NCBI RefSeq assembly: GCF_028747985.1
Contig: NZ_CP118108.1
Coordinates: 2,361,501 to 2,425,500 of the forward strand
Length of the DNA: 64,000 bases
Direction: 5' to 3'
From: Paenibacillus urinalis
GTDB taxonomy: Bacteria; Bacillota; Bacilli; Paenibacillales; Paenibacillaceae
Made by a program: the position numbers and the translations under genes. The first letter of the stretch is position 1. Every line of letters starts with the position of its first letter. Below the pieces are notes generated by a model. That model saw only the letters and a program-made list of their open reading frames with translations, ran no database searches and had not been told where the DNA came from. Below are positions 25,686-33,873 of this stretch, one piece after another.

Positions 25686-25775
25686 CAAAATGTTTTTGTG
25701 CAGCGAACCTTTTATATCCAGCTAGTGTTCTTACATTATATATAAGTTAGTTATGTATGGGCGGGAGGTATAGCA

Positions 25776-27008
25776 GTGCCATCAAAAAAAAGTAATAAAA
25801 TAGTACTACTTACTACGGTGGTGACCCTATTGCTGGTGGTTGGTTTGACAATGGTCTGGAATGTCATTTGGGATGAGGACCTAAACAGATCTTACTCACC
25901 AGAAATGGTCAAATATTTAGAGCCAATAAACGATAACAGGACACTCATGCTCGCTGCGGAAAACAATCTGTTGCAGGAAATTCATCAGTCCGATACGAGC
26001 GGGGAATATCAATTGACGCTGGGTGGAATCATCGCGGATGAAGAGAATGCAGTCATCTTATATTCCCTGAGCGGTCCTGATTTGAATGGCAAATTAAACG
26101 AGTACTCGGTAGAATTAATATCTGATGAAGAGTTTCATTATGCGGCAACTTACTTTAATCCCTCTATAGAAGAGAATGCAACTAAATCGTACATGACATA
26201 CAAAGTTCAGTTGAATTCAGGTGAAGTATTTCCGCAGAATATGGGGCTTTTGTTTCGTTTGGGAGAGCAGGAGCTTAAAGTGGATTTTTCTGTAGATCAC
26301 TCCCGGTTTACGGGATTGAGAAAGAAAGTTCTAATTAACAAGGAAATACCGATAGACAACCAGACTGTATTACTGCGTGAAATGGAACTGCTGCCTTTGA
26401 GGACGACCCTACGCTTGGAAACACCACAGTCAAATAAAAAGCAAGTGAATGATTTATTTGCTCTATCTTTAATAGATGATACAGGTCAGCACCAATGGAA
26501 TCAGAGTGAATTAAGCTCAGGTTCACTTAGCGAGGGAATGTATACGGCTAATTTTGATGGACTATATTTTGAAGATCCAGAACAATTGTATCTGATATCA
26601 GAAGGAGTGTATGCTTCTGACAAGAATATGACCATAATTATTAACTCTGAGACAAAGAAGATTATTGAGGCACCGGATGAACATCTACAGTTGCTGGACA
26701 TTTTAGAAAATGAAGAGTATATGACCATCAAGCTTCGGCTAGACAATTACGAGTTTCCTGGACCGAGCATTCAAAATGACATTTCCCTACTTACGTACGG
26801 AGGAGTATTTATAGATGCCTCGGGGAAGCAGTTCAAGCTTCTAAATCCTGAGAATGAGTTAACGGCTCAGATCTCAGCTGAACGAGATAAGCATACGCAT
26901 CTGTATCATTACTACATTCCGAATGAGGAGTATCAACAGCCGCTTACGTTTCCGATATACGAATACACAGGATATAAATCAGGTGGGTTTAAGATTCCTC
27001 TATACTGA
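25776..27008 (+). CDS. membrane-anchored DUF4179/DUF5643-like protein
   Basis: A 410-residue protein with one N-terminal membrane anchor (residues 9-30) and a large extracytoplasmic beta-rich part. The layout (short cytoplasmic tail, anchor, DUF4179-like domain, then a DUF5643-like C-terminal domain) is that of many Paenibacillus and Bacillus proteins associated with ECF sigma factors as anti-sigma-like or sensor proteins. Here no sigma factor gene is adjacent and the cytoplasmic tail is only about eight residues, too short for a sigma-binding domain. GTG 25776 follows GGGAGG. Confidence 0.7.
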   Translation: MPSKKSNKIVLLTTVVTLLLVVGLTMVWNVIWDEDLNRSYSPEMVKYLEPINDNRTLMLAAENNLLQEIHQSDTSGEYQLTLGGIIADEENAVILYSLSGPDLNGKLNEYSVELISDEEFHYAATYFNPSIEENATKSYMTYKVQLNSGEVFPQNMGLLFRLGEQELKVDFSVDHSRFTGLRKKVLINKEIPIDNQTVLLREMELLPLRTTLRLETPQSNKKQVNDLFALSLIDDTGQHQWNQSELSSGSLSEGMYTANFDGLYFEDPEQLYLISEGVYASDKNMTIIINSETKKIIEAPDEHLQLLDILENEEYMTIKLRLDNYEFPGPSIQNDISLLTYGGVFIDASGKQFKLLNPENELTAQISAERDKHTHLYHYYIPNEEYQQPLTFPIYEYTGYKSGGFKIPLY

Positions 27009-27112
27009 GTCAGAATAAAGGAGCCACGAGATGCTAACTTTTCAAGCTGGCCCATAAAAGCTATAATATAAAGGATTGTTTAGATTCTATTTGAAAGCGA
27101 GCGAATATTGAT

Positions 27113-27832
27113 ATGGGTCGTAAGTGGAATAATATTAAAGAAAAGAAGGCGTCCAAAGACGCAAGCACTAGCCGCGTATATGCGAAGTTCGGACGTGAGA
27201 TTTATGTAGTAGCCCGTCAAGGGGAGCCTGATCCAGAATCGAACCGCGCTCTGAAGGTCGTACTGGAGCGTGCTAAGACATACAACGTACCCAAAGCCAT
27301 CATTGACCGTGCACTGGAAAAAGCAAAAGGCGGTTCGGAAGAGAACTTTGACGAGCTTCGTTACGAAGGCTTCGGTCCGAATGGATCGATGGTCATTGTG
27401 GATGCACTTACGAACAACGTAAACCGTACAGCATCTGAAGTACGTTCAACCTTTACGAAGAATGGCGGCAATCTGGGAGTCAGCGGATCGGTAAGCTACA
27501 TGTTCGACTCTACAGCGGTTATCGGGGTTGAAGGCAAATCTGCGGATGAAGTATTGGAGCTGTTAATGGAAGCTGATCTGGATGTTCGGGATATTGTGGA
27601 AGAAGATGAGGCGGTTATCGTATACGCTGAGCCGGATCAGTTCCATGCAGTACAAGATGCATTTAAAAATGCAGGAGTAACGGAGTTCACTGTAGCTGAG
27701 CTTACGATGCTGCCGCAAACCTTTGTAACCTTGGAAGGTGATGCACTTGCTCAATTCGAGAAGCTGATCGATGTACTTGAGGATCTTGAGGACGTGCAGC
27801 AAGTGTACCATAACGTAGAGTTCGAAGAATAG
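27113..27832 (+). CDS. YebC/PmpR family regulatory protein
   Basis: A 239-residue YebC-family protein, with the conserved opening [20 protein letters not shown] and acidic C-terminus. The sequence corresponds to the YeeN/YebC_II type: [20 protein letters not shown] and [20 protein letters not shown]. YebC proteins were described as transcriptional regulators and, more recently, as helpers that resolve ribosome stalling at proline stretches. The ribosome site is weak; the ATG is chosen because the family starts there. Confidence 0.9.
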   Translation: MGRKWNNIKEKKASKDASTSRVYAKFGREIYVVARQGEPDPESNRALKVVLERAKTYNVPKAIIDRALEKAKGGSEENFDELRYEGFGPNGSMVIVDALTNNVNRTASEVRSTFTKNGGNLGVSGSVSYMFDSTAVIGVEGKSADEVLELLMEADLDVRDIVEEDEAVIVYAEPDQFHAVQDAFKNAGVTEFTVAELTMLPQTFVTLEGDALAQFEKLIDVLEDLEDVQQVYHNVEFEE

Positions 27833-27874
27833 GATCAGATGATCTTCTGATGAAAGTTGAAGTGTTAACGTCAG

Positions 27875-27910
27875 CCTCTCATTTATCTCGGGATAAATGG
27901 GAGGTTTTTT
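27875..27910 (+). terminator. intrinsic terminator after yebC
   Basis: CCTCTCATTTAT pairs with ATAAATGGGAGG (one G-T pair) with a short loop and is followed by TTTTTT. Confidence 0.9.
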
Positions 27911-28071
27911 GATGAACGGAATATCTGTAAAAATGTGAATTGCGTGAAGCTGTACTGAAATCGGAGCAGCAGCAAGAGAGTAAGGAATCTTCTATGTTAT
28001 AATTAAAGGGTTGTCTATTAGATTACGATGAGAGAAAGAAGAATTTACGAAAAGGGGAGAGTTCATCTACA

Positions 28072-28851
28072 GTGAAGCTGGTATCTTGGAATGTAAACGG
28101 GCTGAGGGCCTGTGTAAATAAAGGGTTTATGGATTATTTTGAGCAGATGGATGCGGACATTTTTTGCCTGCAGGAGACCAAGCTGCAAGAGGGACAAATT
28201 CAAATGGAGCTAGGCGACTCCTACCAGGATTACTGGAATTATGCAGAGAAAAAAGGTTACTCGGGCACTGCTGTGTTTACGAGAATCAAGCCAATATCGG
28301 TTCAATATGGCATGAGCGAGGAAGACCCGGATACCGAAGGGCGTATGATTACCCTGGAATTTGAACAGTTTTATCTGGTTAATGTATACACACCGAATGC
28401 AAGAAGGGATTTATCGCGTTTACCTCTTCGTCTGGAATGGGAGGAACGTTTTCGAGCATATCTTAATGAGCTGGACAAGCATAAGCCTGTGGTCGTTTGT
28501 GGAGACATGAATGTCGCGCATGAAGAAATTGACCTCAAAAATGCAAAATCTAACCGTGGTAATTCAGGCTTTACGCTGGAGGAACGTGAGAAAATGACCA
28601 TGCTGCTGGAATTGGGATTTGTGGATTCGTTCCGTTATTTCTATCCCGATCGGACAGATGTGTACACCTGGTGGTCTTATATGGCGAAGGTCAGAGAGCG
28701 GAATATTGGCTGGCGTATTGATTACTTCCTTGCTTCGACCCGGCTTACACCTTATTTAAAGGACTCAGGGGCAGACTGTCATATCATGGGAAGTGATCAT
28801 TGCCCTGTATTCTTGGAGATGGAGCTTGACGAATCTCTTCAAAATGCTTAA
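28072..28851 (+). CDS. exoA: exodeoxyribonuclease III / AP endonuclease
   Basis: A 259-residue enzyme of the ExoIII family that cuts DNA at abasic sites and has 3'-phosphodiesterase activity. All catalytic blocks are present: NVNGLRA, LQETKL (metal glutamate), VYTPNA, GDMNVAHEEIDL, WWSY and the final GSDHCPV with the Asp-His pair. Length matches ExoA of Bacillus. The start GTG 28072 is set by homology; AAGGGGAGAG precedes it by about 12 bases. It is a single gene. Confidence 0.95.
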   Translation: MKLVSWNVNGLRACVNKGFMDYFEQMDADIFCLQETKLQEGQIQMELGDSYQDYWNYAEKKGYSGTAVFTRIKPISVQYGMSEEDPDTEGRMITLEFEQFYLVNVYTPNARRDLSRLPLRLEWEERFRAYLNELDKHKPVVVCGDMNVAHEEIDLKNAKSNRGNSGFTLEEREKMTMLLELGFVDSFRYFYPDRTDVYTWWSYMAKVRERNIGWRIDYFLASTRLTPYLKDSGADCHIMGSDHCPVFLEMELDESLQNA

Positions 28852-28878
28852 CTGCTAACGGTTATTAATAATTACTAG

Positions 28879-28965
28879 GGATGAGCAAGGCAATTTACAT
28901 AGAGTCATAGGTTAAATTAATTGCGGCCTATCCACTCTGGTTGCTTTCGCTCATCCTTTTATTTT
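28879..28965. terminator. large structured element, probable bidirectional terminator
   Basis: GGATGAGC (28879-28886) and GCTCATCC (28949-28956) form an outer stem; inside, ATAGG/CCTAT and AGAGT/ACTCT also pair, giving a long branched hairpin ending in TTTTATTTT. It lies between convergent genes. The size, close to 80 bases, is more than a normal terminator needs. Confidence 0.55.
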
Positions 28966-29005
28966 GAAATAGATTTGTATATTAATAGATTTTAGATTTG
29001 TAGAC

Positions 29006-29548
29006 TTAGATGGTATTGTGTACGACATAATTCTGAACATAGCTGTCGTGATCGAGCACCTCAATTGCCCCTGACCAATCGAGCACTTTTCCGACAAAAC
29101 CTTGGATGTCCAGATCCTTCATCTCATACGTATCCGGTGTGTTACCCGTACCTGTTGCATCCTTAATTAAGGTCACTTTGTACCCGCGGTCATAGGCTGA
29201 TATGGCCGTGAACATACAGCAGAACTCCGTCTCAAAGCCGACGATGAAGAGATGATTAACGCCTAACTGCTCCAGTGTCTCTGCAAGCTTCGTCTTATAA
29301 AATGCACTCGGTGTCTGTTTCTCAACTACAGTTTCAGCATATTTAAGAATTGAATCATGTATATGTGAGCCCTCTGAATCTCGGTACAATGGACTTTCTG
29401 CCTGATCATCAATATGTCTAATAAAAATGACCGGATGTCCATCTCTTCTAAAATCTTGAATCACTTGCTCTATTAATGTGAGTTCTTTTGTGAAATCTTT
29501 TAGCTCGACAATGGCGTTCTGTACATCAATGACTAACAGTGCTTTCAT
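29006..29548 (-). CDS. isochorismatase-family cysteine hydrolase
   Basis: A 180-residue hydrolase of the isochorismatase-like superfamily, with Asp8 (LLVIDVQNA), a central lysine and the cysteine near residue 110 in VGFETEFCCMFTA. The cysteine form indicates an amidase-type enzyme (nicotinamidase, N-carbamoylsarcosine amidase relatives) rather than true isochorismatase. GGGGGG-rich sequence precedes the ATG. A 12-base palindrome lies 24 bases upstream of the start. Substrate unknown. Confidence 0.85.
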   Translation of the reverse strand: MKALLVIDVQNAIVELKDFTKELTLIEQVIQDFRRDGHPVIFIRHIDDQAESPLYRDSEGSHIHDSILKYAETVVEKQTPSAFYKTKLAETLEQLGVNHLFIVGFETEFCCMFTAISAYDRGYKVTLIKDATGTGNTPDTYEMKDLDIQGFVGKVLDWSGAIEVLDHDSYVQNYVVHNTI

Positions 29549-29571
29549 CAGACACCCCCCCTGGAATTGTA

Positions 29572-29583
29572 TACCAATTGGTA
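29572..29583. promoter_or_regulatory. palindromic operator candidate
   Basis: TACCAATTGGTA is a perfect 12-base palindrome in the divergent region between the hydrolase and the SGNH esterase. Such ACCAATTGGT sites are typical of TetR- or MarR-type repressors; none is encoded next to it. Confidence 0.4.
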
Positions 29584-29734
29584 ATTCTATAGGTATGATC
29601 GAAATCCTTTTGATAAAGGGAAACTATGAAAATATATTCTGACATATTCGTCGTATCTGGCGTTGCAAGACCATTCTGTTAGCGCTATCATTAGTTCAGA
29701 GCTTTATATCATTTCTAAAGGAGCCAATATACAT

Positions 29735-30361
29735 ATGACACGGATTGAAGATCAAGCTACAGTGCTATTTATCGGAGACAGTATTACGGATTGTGGCAGA
29801 AATTATGATAATGTGGGTGACCTTGGCAGAGGTTATGCCAAGATGGTTGCGGCTGAACTTAATCTCCGTTATCCTGAGAAGCAAATTCAGTTTATGAATC
29901 GCGGCATCAATGGAAACCGAGTTACAGATCTTGAGCAAAGGTGGGAGCAGGATTGCCTGGCGCATAACCCAACCTGGGTGTCCATATATATTGGAATCAA
30001 TGATACGTGGCGCTGGTACGATTCCAAGGCAGAGACTTCTGCAGATGAATTTTATCGTACATATCGTGAGCTGCTTGTGCGGACCAAAGAGCATACGAAT
30101 GCCAATATCGTGATAATAGAACCGTTCGTACTGCCTGTTCCGGAAGATCGCAAGGGATGGAGAGTAGATCTTGATCCAAAAATTCATGCCATTCGAGAGC
30201 TGGCTCGTGAATTCGGAACATATTATGTGCCGCTGGATGGCCTGTTTGCTCAAGCGAGTACCAAGGCGGAGCCAGCCTACTGGGCAGGAGACGGTGTGCA
30301 TCCAACAGATGCAGGACATGCTCTAATTGCTAGAGCTTGGCTCGATGCAGTAAAAGTATAA
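29735..30361 (+). CDS. SGNH/GDSL-family hydrolase
   Basis: A 208-residue esterase of the SGNH fold. Block I is FIGDSITDCGR with the nucleophilic serine, block II GINGNRVTDL, block III YIGINDTW, and block V DGVHPTDAGH with the catalytic Asp and His. There is no signal peptide, so it acts in the cytoplasm, probably deacetylating sugars or similar esters. AAAGGAG is 11 bases before ATG 29735; the upstream in-frame start at 29663 has no site. Confidence 0.9.
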   Translation: MTRIEDQATVLFIGDSITDCGRNYDNVGDLGRGYAKMVAAELNLRYPEKQIQFMNRGINGNRVTDLEQRWEQDCLAHNPTWVSIYIGINDTWRWYDSKAETSADEFYRTYRELLVRTKEHTNANIVIIEPFVLPVPEDRKGWRVDLDPKIHAIRELAREFGTYYVPLDGLFAQASTKAEPAYWAGDGVHPTDAGHALIARAWLDAVKV

Positions 30362-30445
30362 ATTTCGTCGAACGAGTTGGGTAACCGGACAAGGTTTAGA
30401 AAGCCCCAGGAAGGGTATTTTTGCGAATTAATAAATGAACTTTTC

Positions 30446-30474
30446 AAGCTGGTTTTTATAAAGCCAGCTTTTTT
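30446..30474 (+). terminator. intrinsic terminator
   Basis: AAGCTGG and CCAGCTT pair around an 11-base loop, followed by TTTT. The remaining 200 bases to the next gene contain only a short eroded frame and no clear signal. Confidence 0.85.
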
Positions 30475-30680
30475 GCGTTGCTTCCTGCGTATGAACGAAG
30501 TGATGAATACACAAGTACAGGCAGGATTTTAATAAGTTCTCCTAGTTACGAAAGAGCAGGACAGTTCAACAATTGCGCGAATATTTAAGTGAAGAAGTTA
30601 TTCACGAAGTTCAGAGATAAAAGAGTTAAATGAAATTACGATGCAAGTTCATATCAAAATCAAAAACTATGAGGTGCATA

Positions 30681-31187
30681 ATGCCAAGACTAATTACATT
30701 AGCTGATGGAAGATCAGTAGAAGTTGAATGTGTAAGCTGCGCATTGACAAGTGGTTTGATTTCTTCAACAGGTGGAGTGATTTTCGAATCAGGCAACTTT
30801 CATGTCCATCAGGATATTGCTTACCCAATTAAAGGGTTAGTTATATTGGCTTCGAAGAGGCATTTTTACTGCATGGATGAATTAACAGATGAAGAGCGAT
30901 TAGAATTTATTTCGTTAATTCATAAGCTCAGAAGTGAACAAAGAAAACGATTGGGAATTGATAGGGTCTATTATTTTTATAATGAAGATACAACACATCA
31001 CTTTCATTTATGGATGGTTCCTAGATATGAATGGATGTACCAATTTGGAAATTCAGTAGAATCATTAAGACCGGTATTACTACATGCAAGGAATAATATG
31101 AATGACGATGAGAATATGAAGAGTGTAGAAGAAGGGGTTAGTATGTTAAGAGAGGGCATGAGGGATTTTGTGATGAACGCAGGGTAA
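30681..31187 (+). CDS. HIT-like nucleotide-binding protein
   Basis: A 168-residue protein with histidine-triad-like features: a zinc-type CVSC early on, then ISLIHKLRSEQ, and the motif THHFHLWMVPR near residue 120. The canonical triad is H-x-H-x-H; here the third histidine position is tryptophan, so nucleotide hydrolase activity may be altered. Start ATG 30681 follows GAGGTG. It is the first of the small AT-rich same-strand genes and its stop lies only seven bases before the first attC-like element, as in an integron cassette. Confidence 0.7.
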   Translation: MPRLITLADGRSVEVECVSCALTSGLISSTGGVIFESGNFHVHQDIAYPIKGLVILASKRHFYCMDELTDEERLEFISLIHKLRSEQRKRLGIDRVYYFYNEDTTHHFHLWMVPRYEWMYQFGNSVESLRPVLLHARNNMNDDENMKSVEEGVSMLREGMRDFVMNAG

Positions 31188-31194
31188 CTCCATC

Positions 31195-31350
31195 TAACAA
31201 CGTGTTCACGCTTCGATCTGACGCCCTCGGTCTGGCAGAGGAGTAGTCAGGGAAGTGGATGCAGCCAGACAACCCTGCGAGGCAAAGTCTCCGACCCGGC
31301 TCCCGTTGGTCGCCTTAAGTCTCTCGGATTCGTGAACACACGAACGTTAT
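31195..31350 (+). repeat. attC-like element, copy 1
   Basis: The outer pair is TAAC (31195-31198) with GTTA (31346-31349); the inner pair is a perfect nine-base inverted repeat, GTGTTCACG (31202-31210) with CGTGAACAC (31331-31339). The spacers differ in length on the two arms, as in attC sites. Inside, GTCTGGC/GCCAGAC and CGACC/GGTCG make further hairpins. CTTAAG at 31314-31319 is shared with the two other copies at the same distance from the right end. Confidence 0.6.
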
Positions 31351-31367
31351 GTGAAAGGACGAAGCGA

Positions 31368-31820
31368 ATGATTATATCCAAACCTTTGGGAGAATATGAT
31401 TTCATTTTGTTTTCTACTGATCGAAAATCAACAATATTATTTACTTTTCTAGAGATTGAGCTGGAGAGGTATCCTTCAATTTCTTTTCGTATTCATATTA
31501 AAGATCATTTATTTATTGGAGAGATAAACGTCTGGGTTGAAAAAGAGAAAATCGATAGTTTTCTAAGAGACGTAAAAGAATTGAATAGTTCAAGAAAAGG
31601 AAAAGTATCTCTAGAATCCATGAGCCCAGAGGAATTGGAACTTACAATTCAAAGTGAGAGAGTAAATCTTTTCTTGTTGAACTATTCAATAAAGCAAACG
31701 AAATATTTAAATAATAAATTGATCGAAACAACATTAAAAGGAACTTTTGAATTCGATTCAGAATTTTTCAATGAGTTAGAACAAAACGTTAAAGCTATAG
31801 ATAAATTAACAAATATATAG
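31368..31820 (+). CDS. hypothetical protein, immunity-protein-like
   Basis: A 150-residue acidic, beta-rich protein carried as a single-gene cassette between attC-like copies 1 and 2. Characteristic stretches are ISFRIHIKDHLFIGEINVWV, NSSRKGKVSLESMSPEELEL and a final FEFDSEFFNELEQ. Proteins of this type are common small hypothetical proteins in Paenibacillus and Bacillus and resemble WapI-like immunity proteins, but I am not certain of the family. ATG 31368 follows AAAGGACG; codon use is more AT-rich than in flanking housekeeping genes. Confidence 0.7.
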   Translation: MIISKPLGEYDFILFSTDRKSTILFTFLEIELERYPSISFRIHIKDHLFIGEINVWVEKEKIDSFLRDVKELNSSRKGKVSLESMSPEELELTIQSERVNLFLLNYSIKQTKYLNNKLIETTLKGTFEFDSEFFNELEQNVKAIDKLTNI

Positions 31821-31852
31821 AGATTTGTGAGTATATCAAGAGTCCCATTCGA

Positions 31853-32018
31853 ATAACATGATATCTACGTATCGGAGCCTATCGGCTCCTTAATCCGCTC
31901 GAAGAGAATGTCAGAGAAGTTGAATCAGGCTCACACATCCGCACTGACTAACTGCATCGCGACCGGCTCCTGGCGGAGCCTTAAGTTGGTGGGACGTCGT
32001 TGAATACAACAACGTTAT
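31853..32018 (+). repeat. attC-like element, copy 2
   Basis: ATAAC (31853-31857) pairs with GTTAT (32014-32018); the inner arms (TATCTACG against CGTTGAATA) pair imperfectly. Two GGAGCC/GGCTCC hairpins lie inside. CCGGCTCC...CCTTAAGT near 31964-31986 matches copy 1, and CTTAAG is 34 bases before the terminal GTTAT against 32 in copy 1. Confidence 0.55.
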
Positions 32019-32082
32019 CGGAAATTGATTCAAACAATAATATATTAGGAGCCGTTCATATGAAGATCAAAGGAGATAGAGT

Positions 32083-32592
32083 TTGTCTTTCAAAGTAACA
32101 AATAAAGATTTGAGCTTTATTAGTGAGCTAGAGTGCAATAAAGACATTTGGTTTTTTGTGGAATTCGTAGAGAGTGATAAGGATACTGTCAAGGAAAAGT
32201 ATCTTGAAAACTTAAAATCTAATCATCACTATGATTTTGTAATAACAATAGAATCAGAAAAAGTAATAAAGCCAGTAGGATTAGTTCAAATATGGAGTTA
32301 TGTAGAGTATAGAAACAGTTGGTAACTTGCTTTTGGTACTTCCAGATTACCATGGCTACGGATACGGATACGGATACGAAGCCACTAAACTCTTGCTTCA
32401 TTTTGCATTTAAAGAATTCGGTGCACATAAAGTAGTAGGGATGTGTAATAGTAGTAATCTAAAATCTATAAAGTTAATGGAAAAGCTACAAATGAAAGTG
32501 AAGGGATATTTAAACAAGAAGTTAAGTGGAATAGTGAGTGGCATGACCAGTATTTTTATTCGATTTTGGATAGTGAATGGAAAAACTTATAG
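32083..32592 (+). pseudogene. GNAT acetyltransferase, frameshifted
   Basis: The gene begins at TTG 32083 after AAAGGAG and reads as an acetyltransferase (LSFKVTNKDLSFISELE, then VGLVQIWSYVEYRNSW). A frameshift near 32324 breaks it; the second frame continues with PDYHGYGYGYGYEATKLLLH, motif A, and FGAHKVVGMCNSSNLKSIKL. A second shift near 32500 restores EVKWNSEWHDQYFYSILD and ends at 32592. A GGATAC triplet repeat has also expanded the GY stretch. It occupies the position of a cassette gene between attC-like copies 2 and 3. Confidence 0.75.
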
Positions 32593-32624
32593 ATCATAAG
32601 CAACTCAAGAAGGCATCAACATCC

Positions 32625-32779
32625 GATAACAACACATTTCAACTTCGGGTATTCGCCCTTGATCGCTTAGAGGGATTTCATAGAAGTATATTCAGCGATA
32701 CATACAACCAGCTAAGTCTGATGACCCGTTTCCGATGGTCACTTAAGCTGCTTGAACGTCAGAAATGCCAAACGGTATC
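32625..32779 (+). repeat. attC-like element, copy 3
   Basis: GATAAC (32625-32630) pairs with GGTATC (32774-32779) with one mismatch, and CATTTC (32635-32640) pairs perfectly with GAAATG (32762-32767). Spacers are four and six bases. CTTAAG (32742-32747) lies 32 bases before GGTAT. Overall similarity to copies 1 and 2 is low in the middle but the ends and spacing agree. Confidence 0.55.
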
Positions 32780-33010
32780 AGCAAGATCTGCTCCAAATAT
32801 AATGTGAGTATAACATTCGCAACATTCTGTTGCTTGAGAAAGGAAAGATATATTGGAAATGGAAACCATTTTAATTTTGTAGTGTTTTTTATGCTTGGTA
32901 TTTTCACTGTTAAGATTGGAGTTGATAACTCTAAAAACAATCAATACACGAAAGAAATATTACAGGAATTAAAAGAGATCAAGGAAATTTTAAGAGAACG
33001 TAATTCATAG
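32765..33010 (+). CDS. small hypothetical membrane protein, start unclear
   Basis: The frame ends in a hydrophobic segment (NFVVFFMLGIFTVKIG) and a charged coiled tail, YTKEILQELKEIKEILRERN, which look real. The first ATG lies inside attC-like copy 3, so it is probably not the true start. A better site, AAAGGAAAG, leads to ATG 32859 in another frame (METILIL), which would need a one-base shift at about 32880 to join. GTG 32882 is the shortest option. It may be a frameshifted cassette gene. Confidence 0.3.
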   Translation: MPNGISKICSKYNVSITFATFCCLRKERYIGNGNHFNFVVFFMLGIFTVKIGVDNSKNNQYTKEILQELKEIKEILRERNS

Positions 33011-33028
33011 TAATGCAGTATTAACTAT

Positions 33029-33280
33029 ATGTACGATACTATTTTCGGAGTGGAATCAGATAATCCTGAAATTAAAAGAGTAATCATAAGTAATGATAAT
33101 ATTGATAACGTAATTTCGTATGATATGGATGAAATAAAAGAGAATTCAACAGTATTTATCGAATTAATTTTAGAAGATGGTTTTGCAGCATCATACAATG
33201 AACTAAATACAAAAGATGCTAGTGGATTTATATTTAGAGGATTAAATGATAAGGGAGAGATATTAATATTAGGAAGATAA
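33029..33280 (+). CDS. hypothetical protein in the cassette region
   Basis: An 83-residue acidic, AT-rich protein: EIKRVIISNDNIDNVISYDM, then STVFIELILEDGFAASYNEL and GFIFRGLNDKGEILILG. It looks like a compact alpha/beta domain and resembles no family I can name. The ATG lacks a clear ribosome site. It is on the same strand as the other cassette genes and lies 19 bases after the small membrane protein frame. Confidence 0.5.
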   Translation: MYDTIFGVESDNPEIKRVIISNDNIDNVISYDMDEIKENSTVFIELILEDGFAASYNELNTKDASGFIFRGLNDKGEILILGR

Positions 33281-33356
33281 GAGCGTTAATTGAGTAGCTC
33301 ATGAAGACGAGTGCATACAAGAGGGAAATATGCTACGCGAACAACGAGTAACATAA

Positions 33357-33452
33357 AGGCCTGTTATTGAAGAAGATTGGGAACGGCGATATGAATGGCT
33401 GTCCGATCCTGTAGTTAACCGAACGTTACCATCTGGAAATGCTATGTCCTAA
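33357..33452 (+). pseudogene. N-terminal remnant of a GNAT acetyltransferase
   Basis: Thirty-one codons read RPVIEEDWERRYEWLSDP and continue VVNRTLPSGNAMS before a stop. This is the usual start region of a GNAT protein (RPV..ED....YEW..DP.V), but a stop precedes it and the catalytic part is missing. It is probably the remains of another lost cassette. CCTAACACC just after it could be the left end of a fourth attC-like element whose right half is gone. Confidence 0.45.
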
Positions 33453-33491
33453 CACCGGTGATTCATGAAAGCAAGTACGTTGTTTAGAGAA

Positions 33492-33813
33492 GCAGCAACA
33501 GTTGCAGTAACCGAAGGGAGGGGCTCAAAAAATTGCAACGCCAGCTCCACCTGTAACGTCGGCCCCACCCCCAAGAATTCCTCTCCAGCTACAAAGTGGA
33601 ATTATGAGAGCCCATCGACTTTTGCGAGCAACCGAAGGGAGGGGCTCAAAAAATTGCAACGCCAGCTCCACCCCAAGAATTCTTCCCTCAGCTACAAGTG
33701 AAATTTTTTGGATCTCGAACGACTTTTGCGAAGCAACCGGAGAGAGGGAGCCAAAAAATGTAACGTCAGCCCACCCCCAAGAATTCTTCTCTCACAGCTG
33801 CAAAGTAAAATTT
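33492..33813. repeat. three-copy imperfect tandem repeat
   Basis: Three copies of about 105-121 bases begin near 33492, 33614 and 33719. Each contains CGACTTTTGCGA-GCAACCG (first copy diverged), GGGAGGGGCTCAAAAAAT, a GCAACGCCAGCTCC or GTAACGTCAGCCC segment, CCCAAGAATTC and CAGCTACAAAGTG. No coding frame is conserved over all copies. GGGGCT and AGCTCC/AGCCC can pair, so each copy might fold, but the origin is unknown. It fills the gap between the cassettes and etfA. Confidence 0.8.
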
Positions 33814-33873
33814 ACAGAGATTCAATCAAACAAATGCAAGCAACTGGAGAATCGGCGTCCAATGATGGAACGC

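Noticed and set aside
30546..30620. Short frame reading RTVQQLREYLSEEVIHEVQR
   Set aside because: It looks protein-like and may be the tail of a lost gene, but 24 codons without a start or match are too little to call.
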